Source: Deltaproteobacteria bacterium (GTDB lineage: Bacteria > Desulfobacterota_B > Binatia > UBA9968). From it: DNA of 33,603 nt. The notes under the pieces are model-generated. The model was not told the origin of the DNA. It made no database searches and saw only the letters and a list, made by a program, of their open reading frames with translations. The translations under genes were made by a program, and so were the position numbers. This document shows positions 1 to 8,432 of the stretch, piece after piece. The DNA lies in the NCBI GenBank assembly GCA_016193385.1, contig JACPSF010000168.1:1-33603 (forward strand). The letters run 5' to 3'. Position 1 is the first letter of the stretch. Each line of letters begins with the position of its first letter.

Positions 1-2
1 CC

Positions 3-692
3 ATTGCTCGAAAACTCGCGGCTAACGGTACAAAGGTGATCGTCAATTTTAAGCAAGACGATGCGAGAGCCAAGCAGATGACTTCTGAAATCGGATCTTT
101 GGGTGGCACCGTGCATGCGATCAAAGCGGATATTAGCGTGGCCGCTGAGGTGCAGAAGCTCTACGAGAAATCGGTAGCTGTGTTTGGCAAGATTGATGTC
201 ATTGTGAATAATGCGACACCCACCATCCGAAGAAAATCGCTTCTCGAAACACAGCCGGAGGAGTTCACGGAGTATTTCAACACCTACGTCATGGGAGCGT
301 TTGAGTTAGTGCGGCTAGCGTTGCCTGGCATGCGGGAGCGTAAATTTGGAAGGGTGATTAATATCCTGACTTCCGCCCTCAGCGAAGTGCCTCCCAAAAT
401 GGGTGCGTATATAACGGCCAAAAGCGCGCTGCATGGTCTGAGTCGAGCCATGGCGGTCGAGTTCGGACCATGGGGGATTAACGTCAACATGGTCTCGCCG
501 TCCACTGTTATCGGCCATCACACAGACGACCTCGGCGTTGGCGCGCAGGAGCTGATTGCCCGAAAGGTACCGCTACGCCGCCTGTGTGAACCCGAAGAAG
601 TTGCCGATCTTGTATTATTTTTGGTTAGCCGATCGAGTTCTTACATTGCAGGAGCAAATATTCCAGTGACAGGGGGCATGCTACAGGGATGA
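3..692 (+). CDS. Short-chain dehydrogenase/reductase, 5' end missing (FabG-like)
   Basis: The frame is open from the first bases of the window, so the start codon and the glycine-rich NAD(P)-binding loop lie outside. The first visible residues (IARKLAANGTKV) match the helix and second strand that follow that loop. Further on are the NNAT motif, a catalytic Tyr-x3-Lys (GAYITAKSA) and the usual C-terminal VTGGM. Tyr-x3-Lys spacing is that of carbonyl reductases rather than enoyl reductases. The stop overlaps the next start as ATGA (689-692), so it is translationally coupled to the FkbH-like gene. By context it probably reduces an acyl group on the nearby ACP or a sugar intermediate. Substrate is not determinable here. 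The family assignment is secure; the role is inference. Confidence 0.9.
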   Translation: MARKLAANGTKVIVNFKQDDARAKQMTSEIGSLGGTVHAIKADISVAAEVQKLYEKSVAVFGKIDVIVNNATPTIRRKSLLETQPEEFTEYFNTYVMGAFELVRLALPGMRERKFGRVINILTSALSEVPPKMGAYITAKSALHGLSRAMAVEFGPWGINVNMVSPSTVIGHHTDDLGVGAQELIARKVPLRRLCEPEEVADLVLFLVSRSSSYIAGANIPVTGGMLQG

Positions 693-2581
693 AGGCTGTG
701 GAGGATTTTGCTGGGGAGGTGGCCTCGCTCCTTGAAAAGGGGGAGTACTATGTGGTGTGGTCGCGAATCCGTGATCGTTTGGAGGGGGACTCCCCGCTAC
801 CCCTGTATTATCTCGCTGCGGAGCTGGCTTCTCAGATCGATATAGAGAAGGCGGATTTGCGAACCCTTCGGGTGGCGGTGCTCGGCTCCTACACGCTTGA
901 TCCCATAGTCCCATTTTTGAAAGGCCGTGCCTTGTCCTCAAGAATTGCGGTGGAGGTGTACGTCGGAAACTTCAATTCCTGGCAACAGGAGGCTTTGAGC
1001 GAGACAAGCAAATTGCACCAATTCAGACCTGATGTTGTGGTGCTGGCCCTGCGCGCCGAAGACGTAGTGCCTGATTTGGTGTATCGTTTTCTGCGGCTCA
1101 GCGAAAGTGAGATTAAAGCTGAGATCTCAAGGGCGACCACGGCCCTGGAGACTTTCATCGCGGCACTTCGTCGAAAAACAGAAGCGAAGGTGATCGTCCA
1201 TTCCCTCCCGTGTCCGGTTTTTCCGGCCTTGGGCATCATCGACCACCAGACAGACAGCGGCCAAGCCTTAGCCTTTCGTGAATTAAACGGGGCTTGGATG
1301 AGTGTGGCCAAGAATGTCGGGAACGTTTGGCTCGTGGACTGTGACAGATTGGTTAAGGAGGTGGGTTGGAAGGAGTGGCACGACCCACGATTATGGGCCC
1401 TGGCAAAGGTGCCTCTTTCTGCCGTGGCGATGAGGCGTTTGGCCGAGGAGTACGTGAGGTATCTGCGGGCGTTTCTCGGGCTCTCAAGAAAGGTGCTCGT
1501 GGTGGATTTGGACAATACGCTGTGGGGCGGGATCGTCGGAGAAGATGGTTTCGACGGGATCCAACTTGGCGCGGAATATCCGGGCATCGCTTTCGTGGAG
1601 TTGCAGCGCGTCATCTTGGGACTGCACGATCGGGGAGTTGTTCTGGCGATCAACAGCAGGAACAACGAGGCGGATGCTCTAGAGGTGATCGCGAAGCATT
1701 CGTCTATGGTTTTGCGGCCGGAGCATTTCGCAGCTATAAAAATCAACTGGAGCGACAAGGCGCGTAACCTGCGCGAGTTGGCCGACGAACTTAATTTGGG
1801 TTTAGATACCTTTGTGTATATAGATGATAGCGCTGTGGAGTGTGAGCGCATTCGTCAGGAGTTGCCGGAAGTATTAACTATTCATTTAGCCGACGCCCCG
1901 GAAGTTCGGGCAGACCGGATCCGGCGCTTGAGCGTCTTCGACACCCTTGCCTTTTCAGAGGAAGACCGAAAGCGAGGCGCAATGTACCGCATCGAGGGGC
2001 TGCGGAGACAGCTGCAGAGTCAAACTCCGTCTCTCGAAGAGTTTTATTATTCCCTCGAGATGGAACTGACGGTGCAGAAGGTCGAATGGAGCGGGATCGC
2101 CAGGGCGGCTCAGTTGACGCAGCGAACCAACCAGTTCAACCTGACCACCCGCCGCTACAGCGAGGCCGAGGTGCGTTCCCTGTTGGAATCGCCGCGACAC
2201 GAGCTCTATACCGTACGGCTTCATGACCGATTTGGTGATGACGGAATTATTGGTCTGGCTATTCTCCGAAAGGAAGAAAGGTCTCTCCACATCGACACCT
2301 TTTTGATGAGCTGTCGAGTCATAGCGCGAGGCGTGGAGACCGCATTTTTAACCTTCCTGCTGAGGAGGGCTGAGCAACTTGGGGCAACAGAGGTCGCGGG
2401 CGAGTATCGCCCCACGAAAAAGAACGAGATCGCCGCAGACTTCTACCAGAGACACGGTTTTCTGCCGGCAGACAACTCGGATCAAGCGAGCCATTGGCGG
2501 TTGGATGCTTCGCAGTTTGAGCGCGCCTATCCACCTTGGTTCCGCGTGCGAGCGGACGGAGAGGATGGGATAGCGTCGTAA
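689..2581 (+). CDS. fkbH: FkbH-like HAD-IIIC phosphatase/glyceryl transferase with C-terminal GNAT domain
   Basis: The 630-residue product has three parts. An N-terminal region of about 250 residues carries an SGNH-like opening (VAVLGSYTLDP). A HAD domain follows with the nucleophile motif DLDNT at residues 273-277. The C-terminal GNAT-type domain has the family signature QRTNQFNLTTRRY and a conserved Cys542 in MSCRVIARGVE. Characterised FkbH proteins take 1,3-bisphosphoglycerate, remove phosphate and load a glyceryl unit on an ACP through a Cys thioester; Asp273, Asp275 and Cys542 are the expected residues. The adjacent ACP is the natural acceptor, with its GTG directly after this stop. FkbH-like genes also occur in exopolysaccharide loci, where the three-carbon unit probably decorates amino sugars. 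Family is confident; glyceryl as the exact unit is inferred. Confidence 0.93.
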   Translation: MKAVEDFAGEVASLLEKGEYYVVWSRIRDRLEGDSPLPLYYLAAELASQIDIEKADLRTLRVAVLGSYTLDPIVPFLKGRALSSRIAVEVYVGNFNSWQQEALSETSKLHQFRPDVVVLALRAEDVVPDLVYRFLRLSESEIKAEISRATTALETFIAALRRKTEAKVIVHSLPCPVFPALGIIDHQTDSGQALAFRELNGAWMSVAKNVGNVWLVDCDRLVKEVGWKEWHDPRLWALAKVPLSAVAMRRLAEEYVRYLRAFLGLSRKVLVVDLDNTLWGGIVGEDGFDGIQLGAEYPGIAFVELQRVILGLHDRGVVLAINSRNNEADALEVIAKHSSMVLRPEHFAAIKINWSDKARNLRELADELNLGLDTFVYIDDSAVECERIRQELPEVLTIHLADAPEVRADRIRRLSVFDTLAFSEEDRKRGAMYRIEGLRRQLQSQTPSLEEFYYSLEMELTVQKVEWSGIARAAQLTQRTNQFNLTTRRYSEAEVRSLLESPRHELYTVRLHDRFGDDGIIGLAILRKEERSLHIDTFLMSCRVIARGVETAFLTFLLRRAEQLGATEVAGEYRPTKKNEIAADFYQRHGFLPADNSDQASHWRLDASQFERAYPPWFRVRADGEDGIAS

Positions 2582-2869
2582 GTGAACAGCGCAAGCAAAC
2601 TACTAAGGTCGGCAGAGATAGAGATGGTTGGCAAATCTGTCCGGGAGATTATGGGCATCATTTTTAGGGTGGATCCGCAGGCGATCGACGCTTCCGCTAC
2701 ACGGGATACGATCGAGTCATGGGACTCGCTGCATCATATCAACTTGATTTTAGCGCTCGAGGAGCACTTTAACATCCAATTCAGCTTGGATGACGTCGAG
2801 CAGATGGACAGTTTCAGATCTATTGTGGACCTAATATTGGCACGTTTGGACAACGGTTCTGCCCGCTAA
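2582..2869 (+). CDS. Acyl carrier protein (partner of FkbH-like enzyme)
   Basis: This is a 95-residue carrier protein. The phosphopantetheine attachment site is Ser49 in ESWDSLHHINLI, followed by the acidic helix EEHFNIQFSLDD that is typical of ACPs acting with FkbH enzymes. The GTG start immediately abuts the previous stop with no clear Shine-Dalgarno sequence, which suggests coupling. An internal ATG at 2624 would remove 14 residues and still leave a full ACP, so the exact start is uncertain. It presumably carries a glyceryl-type thioester between the FkbH-like enzyme, the upstream reductase and the GNAT acyltransferase that follows. It is distinct in length and sequence from the second ACP at 22924. 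Confidence 0.9.
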   Translation: MNSASKLLRSAEIEMVGKSVREIMGIIFRVDPQAIDASATRDTIESWDSLHHINLILALEEHFNIQFSLDDVEQMDSFRSIVDLILARLDNGSAR

Positions 2870-2885
2870 AGGAACATCTTTCGGC

Positions 2886-4007
2886 GTGAATCGCGTTACA
2901 GCCGGCTCTACAGGGAAGCCACCGCTGGAATTCGAGACAGTCAAGTCCTGTGATTTCGAGCCATTGGTGGCGCTTTCGCGGTCCGTATTCGGCTTTTTGC
3001 CCGACGGCTTTTCGACAAGCTATTTCCGTTGGCTATATATCGATAATCCGCAAGGAAGGCCGGTTATCGGGAATGCTATGTGCCAAGGAAACCTGGTCGG
3101 GCATTATGCGCTGCTGCCCGTAAGGGCTTGGCTTGAAGGACGTGAGAGGATCGTGGGACTGGGAGTCAACGCTCTAACTCGTCGTGAGTTTCAGGGACGG
3201 GCGGTCTTTGCGCGGCTAGCTGCACTGGTTGAGAAAGCGGCGTTGCGTGAAGGGATCTCATCGGCCTATGTGGCTCCATCACCCCAGTCCAAACTATGGT
3301 TCCTAAACCTATTGCGCTTTAGCGAATGGTCGCCACTGCCCTTATGGGTGCGCCCGTTGCGGTTCGCGCCGATCTTGAGTTCCTTCGGGCTGTGGGGGCA
3401 GCGGGCGAGCAGCGTTGCCCGGCTGGGGGATGTCTTGCTTGTTCCCGCGCTGAGGCTGGCTGAGGCACGGCGCAACCCGCGGTATCTGGAAATCAGGGAA
3501 GTTGACGATTTTGGCGCCGAGTTTGAAAATCTTTGGGAAAGGGAAAAAAAGCGTTTCCGCTTCGTGATTTCCCGGACCTACGAACATCTTCGTTGGCGCT
3601 TTAACACTGTGCCCACTCGCCACTATCAGATCTGGGGGGCATATAGTCAAGGTCAGCTCGTTTCCTATGTTGTTGCCCGGGTGCGTCAGTTGGAACGGTT
3701 TTCGGGATTGAGGGTGGGCGTCATCGCGGATCTTTTTGGCAGGAGCGATGAAATAGGTCTCAACGGGTCACGCCTGTTGGTGGCTCAGGTTCTTCGGTGG
3801 TTGTCGCATGAGGACGTTGGCCTCTGCATGATGCAATTGGTGTCGCCCGCCTTCGAGTCCGCTTTACGAGCCAACGGCTTTTTTCGGGTTCCGGAATTTT
3901 TCGCCGAGAGGCGCGCGCTGCTGTTTCGTTGCTTTGACGCTCCGCCGCGACTAGGGATCGCAAGCAGCGAAATACATTTCGCCGGTGGCGACCACGATAT
4001 GGGTTAG
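2886..4007 (+). CDS. GNAT-family acyltransferase with two GNAT-like halves
   Basis: The protein has 373 residues and starts at GTG, with AAAGGA 13 bases upstream. The N-terminal half has GNAT features: an N-terminal strand-helix (FEPLVALSRSVFG) and an acyl-CoA-loop-like segment, GVNALTRREFQGRAV. The C-terminal half again looks GNAT-like, with YEHLRWRFNTVPTRHYQIW. Such two-domain GNAT proteins are common in O-antigen and exopolysaccharide loci, where they N-acylate amino sugars or side groups. Placed directly after FkbH and ACP, it is the best candidate for moving the ACP-bound three-carbon unit to a sugar amine. That link is inference; it could equally use acetyl-CoA. Confidence 0.75.
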   Translation: MNRVTAGSTGKPPLEFETVKSCDFEPLVALSRSVFGFLPDGFSTSYFRWLYIDNPQGRPVIGNAMCQGNLVGHYALLPVRAWLEGRERIVGLGVNALTRREFQGRAVFARLAALVEKAALREGISSAYVAPSPQSKLWFLNLLRFSEWSPLPLWVRPLRFAPILSSFGLWGQRASSVARLGDVLLVPALRLAEARRNPRYLEIREVDDFGAEFENLWEREKKRFRFVISRTYEHLRWRFNTVPTRHYQIWGAYSQGQLVSYVVARVRQLERFSGLRVGVIADLFGRSDEIGLNGSRLLVAQVLRWLSHEDVGLCMMQLVSPAFESALRANGFFRVPEFFAERRALLFRCFDAPPRLGIASSEIHFAGGDHDMG

Positions 4008-4035
4008 CCTGTTTGCGTTCGGGCGTCTGTGCAAC

Positions 4036-5322
4036 ATGACCGGTCACTACCATAGGCGGTCGACATGCCGAGGCTGCCATAGCCGTCGACTGATTCCGGT
4101 GTTGCACCTGGGCGAGTTGGCCCTGGCTGGCGCTTTTCTGAAGGCCGATCAGCTGGCGGACGAACACACTTACCCCCTGGAATTGTGCTTGTGCCCCGAC
4201 TGTTTTCTGCTTCAGGTCGTGAACATTGTTGCTAAAGAGATTTTGTTCAGCGATTACTTTTATTTTTCGTCCGCCATCAAGACCCTCGGGGATCACTTTT
4301 CGGGCTATGCCGGATCGGTGTCCGGCCGTTTCCTTACGCCGGGAAAATCGTTTGTCGTGGAGATCGGCTGCAACGATGGGGTTTTGCTCAGACCGCTGCG
4401 CGACCTCGGGATTCGTGTTCTTGGGGTCGATCCGGCCAGCAATATCGTCAGGCCCCTGAAAGACGAGGGCATACCTGTCATTAATGATTACTTCACGGAG
4501 CGAGTTGCCGAATCCATACTGGAGCAACACGGGGCGGCTGATGTTATTGCTGCGAATAATGTGTTTGCCCATATCGATGATCTCCATGATGTGGTGCGAG
4601 GAATCCACAAGTTGCTCGGTCCGAATGGAGTTTTCGTTTTCGAAGTCCATTATATCAAGAGCGTTATTGGGGAGGCGCAGTATGACATGATTTATCACGA
4701 ACATTTGTCCTACTACTCTCTCCTGGCGCTGCAAACTTTCTTCCGCCAATTTGGAATGGAAGTCTTTGATGTTGAGGCGATTCGAATTCATGCGGGGTCC
4801 AAGAGATATTATGTGCGGAAAAAGGGGAACCTGACGAAAGAGAAGGTTTCGGAAAGAGTTTCAGCCTTGTTGAAGGAGGAACTGGCCGGGCGCTATGACA
4901 AAGTTGAAACTTATTTGGATGTTGCGGATCGGGTCGCTCTGAGGCGCAAAGGTTTGCGCGACCTGTTGGAGGAACGAAAGAGGGCGGGCAGATCAGTTGT
5001 GGGTTACGGCGCCTCGGGCCGCGCCAATACGATCATCCAGTATTGCGGACTAGACAATGAGATCCTAGACTACGTGATAGACGACGCGCCCGCCAAGCAT
5101 GGCTTCTATACCCCCGGTTCGCACTTGCTAATCCGACCACGTACTGCCCTGGACCAATACCGCCCGGATTATGTACTAGTTTTTGCCTGGGCATTTCTCG
5201 ACGAAATCAAGGAACGCTGTCGCGATTACCTAGGGCGGGGCGGGAAACTGATTATCCCGCTTCCGGAGGTAAAGATTCTTTACGGTAGCGAGCTGAGATC
5301 GGGGGCGGACCTGGAAGCGTAA
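4036..5322 (+). CDS. SAM-dependent nucleotide-sugar C-methyltransferase (TylCIII/TcaB9 type)
   Basis: Domain order is that of deoxysugar C-methyltransferases. An N-terminal zinc-binding domain carries C11-x2-C14 and C53-x2-C56, followed by a Rossmann SAM-binding domain (VVEIGCNDGVLL). The catalytic segment IYHEHLSYYS and the conserved HAGSKR follow, then a C-terminal domain with VVGYGASGRANT. TylCIII-type enzymes methylate C3 of a 4-keto nucleotide sugar, with the Tyr/His/Glu residues of the YHEHL segment at the active site. I chose the ATG at 4036 because family members begin just before the first zinc Cys pair; a GTG at 3985 would overlap the previous gene by 23 bases. Neither start has a clear ribosome binding site. 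It predicts a branched-chain sugar or methylated side group in the product. Confidence 0.88.
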   Translation: MTGHYHRRSTCRGCHSRRLIPVLHLGELALAGAFLKADQLADEHTYPLELCLCPDCFLLQVVNIVAKEILFSDYFYFSSAIKTLGDHFSGYAGSVSGRFLTPGKSFVVEIGCNDGVLLRPLRDLGIRVLGVDPASNIVRPLKDEGIPVINDYFTERVAESILEQHGAADVIAANNVFAHIDDLHDVVRGIHKLLGPNGVFVFEVHYIKSVIGEAQYDMIYHEHLSYYSLLALQTFFRQFGMEVFDVEAIRIHAGSKRYYVRKKGNLTKEKVSERVSALLKEELAGRYDKVETYLDVADRVALRRKGLRDLLEERKRAGRSVVGYGASGRANTIIQYCGLDNEILDYVIDDAPAKHGFYTPGSHLLIRPRTALDQYRPDYVLVFAWAFLDEIKERCRDYLGRGGKLIIPLPEVKILYGSELRSGADLEA

Positions 5323-5341
5323 CACCGGAGGCAACAGTACC

Positions 5342-6436
5342 GTGAGAGTCATGACGATAGTCGGCACGCGACCGGAGATGATCAAGATGTGGCCTGTCTT
5401 GAAAAAACTCGACAGCTTGAATTTTGACCATATCATGGTCCATACGAGTCAGAACGCAACCAAAGAGCTAAAGGATTTTTTCTTCAAGGATTTGGAGCTT
5501 CGGAGTCCGGACTTCGATCTGGAAATTGATGTGTCCAGCTACGGCAACGAAGTCGCTGACGTTGTGCGAAAGAGCGATCATCTTATCGGAAAAATCAGAC
5601 CGGATGCCCTAATCGTCCTCGGGGACACTCATAGTGGCCTGGCTGTCTTGCCGGCGGCCCATCGCGGGGTGAAAATCTTTCATATGGAGGCCGGGCTTCG
5701 CGCTTGGGATACCCGGATGCCGGAGCAGCGAAACCGGATTCTCATTGATCATGTCTCCAATATTCTGCTTCCTTTCAATGAATATCACCGGCAGAATTTG
5801 ATAAGGGAAAATATCCATCCCTCCAAAATCTTCGTGACCGGAAACCCGACTTTCGAAACGATGCGGTGCTTTGCGGATCAAATTGACGCCAGCGACATCC
5901 TAAAACGTCTGTCCTTGCGGCCTAGGGAATATTTTGCGGTAACGGCTCACCGCTATGAAAATGTCGACGATCCTGCCTCCCTGGGATGCCTTCTCGAAGG
6001 CCTTGGTCTTGTTTACCAACGGTCCAAGAAAGAAATCATCTATCCCATGCACCCCAGGACCCGGAATAAGATTGAGGGGATGCCGGTCCCAAAGGGTATG
6101 CGGATCATAGCCCCTCTTGGCTACTATGACTATAACTGTTTGGGCAAAAATGCTTATTGCCTTCTTTCGGATTCGGGGACGGCTCCCGAAGAGTCGCTCT
6201 TCTATAGAGTACCATGCGTCAGTCTGCGAAAGACGACGGAGCGTCCGGAGACGGTCGAGGCGGGCGCGCACATCGTGGCCGGTTTGGATCCCGCAAACAT
6301 CGCCGACTCCGTGGAGACCGTTATGGGACAGGAATTGGGACAGGAATGGCGCGCACGGTATGATTTGAGTGAAAACTTCAGCCCGTCAACCGTGGTGATC
6401 AACGTCCTCAGAAGCCAAATAACGAATTATTTCTAG
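5342..6436 (+). CDS. wecB: Non-hydrolysing UDP-N-acetylglucosamine 2-epimerase (WecB/WbjD family)
   Basis: The 364-residue length is normal for the family. N-terminal GTRPEMIK, then VLGDTHS, HMEAGLRAWDTRMPEQRNR, VTAHRYENV and SDSGTAPEE cover the UDP-binding and catalytic positions. These include the Glu residues in HMEAG and MPEQ and the His in TAHR. The GTG start is preceded by GGAGG at 5327-5331. The reaction is C2 epimerisation of a UDP-2-acetamido sugar. The two genes that follow are a reductase and a 4,6-dehydratase, so this enzyme more likely acts on a 6-deoxy UDP-L-sugar (as WbjD, CapG or WbvD do) than on UDP-GlcNAc itself. Family certain; substrate inferred from context. Confidence 0.93.
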   Translation: MRVMTIVGTRPEMIKMWPVLKKLDSLNFDHIMVHTSQNATKELKDFFFKDLELRSPDFDLEIDVSSYGNEVADVVRKSDHLIGKIRPDALIVLGDTHSGLAVLPAAHRGVKIFHMEAGLRAWDTRMPEQRNRILIDHVSNILLPFNEYHRQNLIRENIHPSKIFVTGNPTFETMRCFADQIDASDILKRLSLRPREYFAVTAHRYENVDDPASLGCLLEGLGLVYQRSKKEIIYPMHPRTRNKIEGMPVPKGMRIIAPLGYYDYNCLGKNAYCLLSDSGTAPEESLFYRVPCVSLRKTTERPETVEAGAHIVAGLDPANIADSVETVMGQELGQEWRARYDLSENFSPSTVVINVLRSQITNYF

Positions 6437-6474
6437 TTCCACCGCGACTTTATCGCTTCGCCAAGTTGGGAGCC

Positions 6475-7365
6475 ATGAAAGTTTTGATCCTCGGCGGCAA
6501 TGGCCTCCTCGGCCACAAGGTATGGCAGGTATGCCGGCGGCGCCTCGATGCCTGGGTTACGGTGCGACGAGGCTATGAGGATTACGAGCGTTACGGACTC
6601 TTTGATCCCACACGGCTGCTGGGTGGGGTAAACGTGCTTGAGATCGACTCCGTTATGGGGGCTCTGGATAAAGTGCGCCCCGATGTCGTGGTGAACTGCA
6701 TTGGAATCGTTCCGAGGTCTCACGGATCCGAAGACGCAATAACCGGTCTGAAGGTTAACGCGTTATTCCCGCATCAACTGGCATCGATCTGCGAGAGTTT
6801 CAATGCTCGTCTCATTCACATGAGCACGGATTGTGTGTTCTCTGGCGGCAAGGGCATGTATACCGAGGAGGACAGACCAGACCCGGAGGATCTCTACGGT
6901 CGCTGTAAGCTTTTGGGCGAGGTTACTTCGCCTCATTGTCTCACGATTCGAAGCAGCATGATTGGCCGCGAGCTGACTGGAGCCAAAGGGTTGGTAGAGT
7001 GGTTTCTTGGCCAGCGAGGCCAACGCGTACGGGGATATCGCAATGCTATTTTTAGCGGTTTTCCAACATTGATCCTGGCTCAGGTCATGGAAAGTTTGAT
7101 CGAGCGGCGTCCTCGACTATCCGGCTTGTATCATGTCTCCTCGGAACCTATCAGCAAGTACGAGGTCCTGAGCTTGGTCAAAGAAACGTACGGGGTCGCT
7201 ATCGAGATCGAGCGGTTCGAGGATTTTCGCGTGAACCGGAGCTTGGATTCGAGTCGTTTCAGAGCAGCGACCGGTTTTATGTCAAAGCCTTGGCCAGAGA
7301 TGATACGAATGATGGCTGAGGACGCCACCCCTTACGAGGATTGGAGGAACACAGGTGCTACTTGA
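6475..7365 (+). CDS. RmlD-like SDR nucleotide-sugar 4-keto reductase
   Basis: This is a 296-residue extended SDR. It has an N-terminal Rossmann motif (LILGGNGLLGHK), MSTDCVFSG and catalytic Tyr-x3-Lys (YGRCK), as in dTDP-4-dehydrorhamnose reductase. ATG 6475 is preferred over TTG 6466 because it begins the family core MKVLILGG and has GGGAG just upstream. It lacks the C-terminal cupin domain found in WbjC/CapF, the bifunctional reductase of the UDP-L-FucNAc pathway. A cupin-free RmlD-type reductase between a WbjB-like dehydratase and a WbjD-like epimerase resembles the WbvB-WbvR-WbvD set that makes UDP-L-QuiNAc through UDP-L-RhaNAc. That product assignment is an inference. Confidence 0.85.
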   Translation: MKVLILGGNGLLGHKVWQVCRRRLDAWVTVRRGYEDYERYGLFDPTRLLGGVNVLEIDSVMGALDKVRPDVVVNCIGIVPRSHGSEDAITGLKVNALFPHQLASICESFNARLIHMSTDCVFSGGKGMYTEEDRPDPEDLYGRCKLLGEVTSPHCLTIRSSMIGRELTGAKGLVEWFLGQRGQRVRGYRNAIFSGFPTLILAQVMESLIERRPRLSGLYHVSSEPISKYEVLSLVKETYGVAIEIERFEDFRVNRSLDSSRFRAATGFMSKPWPEMIRMMAEDATPYEDWRNTGAT

Positions 7366-8416
7366 CGGCAAACGAGTACTGGTTACCGGAGGGACCGGAT
7401 CACTCGGTCGGGTGCTGATACGTCGGCTGCTGAGCGGCGAATTGGGCAAGCCGGAGAAGATCATCGTTTTCTCGCGAGACGAGGCCAAGCAGCATTATAT
7501 GCGGCTGGAGTACCTGCACCGGCGCGCCGTCACCGAGGAGATCATCTACGAAAATTTCCAAAAGTGGTTGACCTTTCGGATCGGAGATGTGCGCAGCTTT
7601 CCCTCGGTCATGGCAGCTTTGCGGGAGGCGGATATAGTCTTTAATGCCGCAGCCCTGAAGCAGGTCCCCACATGCGAGTATTTTCCCATCGAAGCGGTGC
7701 GGACCAACATTCTTGGGCCGGAAAATGTCGTCCGTGCGCTCCGTGAGCACCGTTTGCCAGTGCAAACGGTCGTTGGTATTTCCACGGACAAGGCCTGCAA
7801 GCCGGTCAATGTCATGGGGATGACCAAGGCGATCCAGGAACGCCTCTTTGTGCGCGCCAATCTGGATTGTCCTGCTACGCGATTCATCTGCGCGCGCTAC
7901 GGTAACGTGCTCGCGTCGCGCGGATCGGTGATACCGCTCTTTCATGAACAGATTTCACAAGGAGGGCCCATTACGATTACGACGCCCGAGATGACCCGGT
8001 TTTTGCTCAGTCTCGAGCAAGCCGTGGACACTGTCCTGGCGGCGCTGCGAGAGGCAAAACGAGGACAAACCTACGTACCCCGGGTGCCGTCGGCGCGCGT
8101 CGTGGACATCGCGGCGGTCCTGATCGGGGACAAACCCATCAAGACCGTGGTCACAGGCGTGCGTCCCGGCGAGAAGATCCACGAGATCCTGGTCTCGGAG
8201 GAAGAAGGTCACCGTACCTACGCCAGGGGGTCCTACTACGTGATCGAGCCTATTCTTCCGGAACTCCGCGGTCACAACGGTGAAGGACAACCGTTGGGAA
8301 AAGAGTACAGCTCTGAGGATAACCTGATGAGCCGCGAGCAGTTGCGGCAGGTCCTGGCTGAGAATTCCCTCCTGGTCGGAGAAAGTCAAACATTTCAAGC
8401 GGAAGAATTTAATTAG
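7355..8416 (+). CDS. UDP-GlcNAc inverting 4,6-dehydratase (WbjB/CapE-like, short FlaA1 family)
   Basis: The soluble 353-residue form belongs to the polysaccharide-biosynthesis SDR family, without the membrane N-terminus of WbpM. Motifs are VTGGTGSLG for NAD(P), NAAALKQVP and STDKACKPVNVMGMTK, where Met replaces the usual catalytic Tyr as in FlaA1/WbjB-type inverting dehydratases, and RYGNVLASRGSV. WbjB homologues dehydrate UDP-GlcNAc at C4/C6 and epimerise C5 and C3, giving the 4-keto-L-sugar for the neighbouring reductase and 2-epimerase. The GTG start overlaps the previous gene by 11 bases and has GGAGG at 7343-7347. Whether it also performs the 3- and 5-epimerisations cannot be read from sequence alone. 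Confidence 0.9.
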   Translation: MLLDGKRVLVTGGTGSLGRVLIRRLLSGELGKPEKIIVFSRDEAKQHYMRLEYLHRRAVTEEIIYENFQKWLTFRIGDVRSFPSVMAALREADIVFNAAALKQVPTCEYFPIEAVRTNILGPENVVRALREHRLPVQTVVGISTDKACKPVNVMGMTKAIQERLFVRANLDCPATRFICARYGNVLASRGSVIPLFHEQISQGGPITITTPEMTRFLLSLEQAVDTVLAALREAKRGQTYVPRVPSARVVDIAAVLIGDKPIKTVVTGVRPGEKIHEILVSEEEGHRTYARGSYYVIEPILPELRGHNGEGQPLGKEYSSEDNLMSREQLRQVLAENSLLVGESQTFQAEEFN

Positions 8417-8432
8417 AGGGAATCCTGGTCCC

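Noticed and set aside
889..1851. Long opposite-strand open frame inside the FkbH-like gene
   Set aside because: Its translation has no recognisable motif and is rich in Ser/Arg, as expected for the reverse of a conserved coding gene; the same applies to reverse frames at 3760-4791 and 9978-10922.
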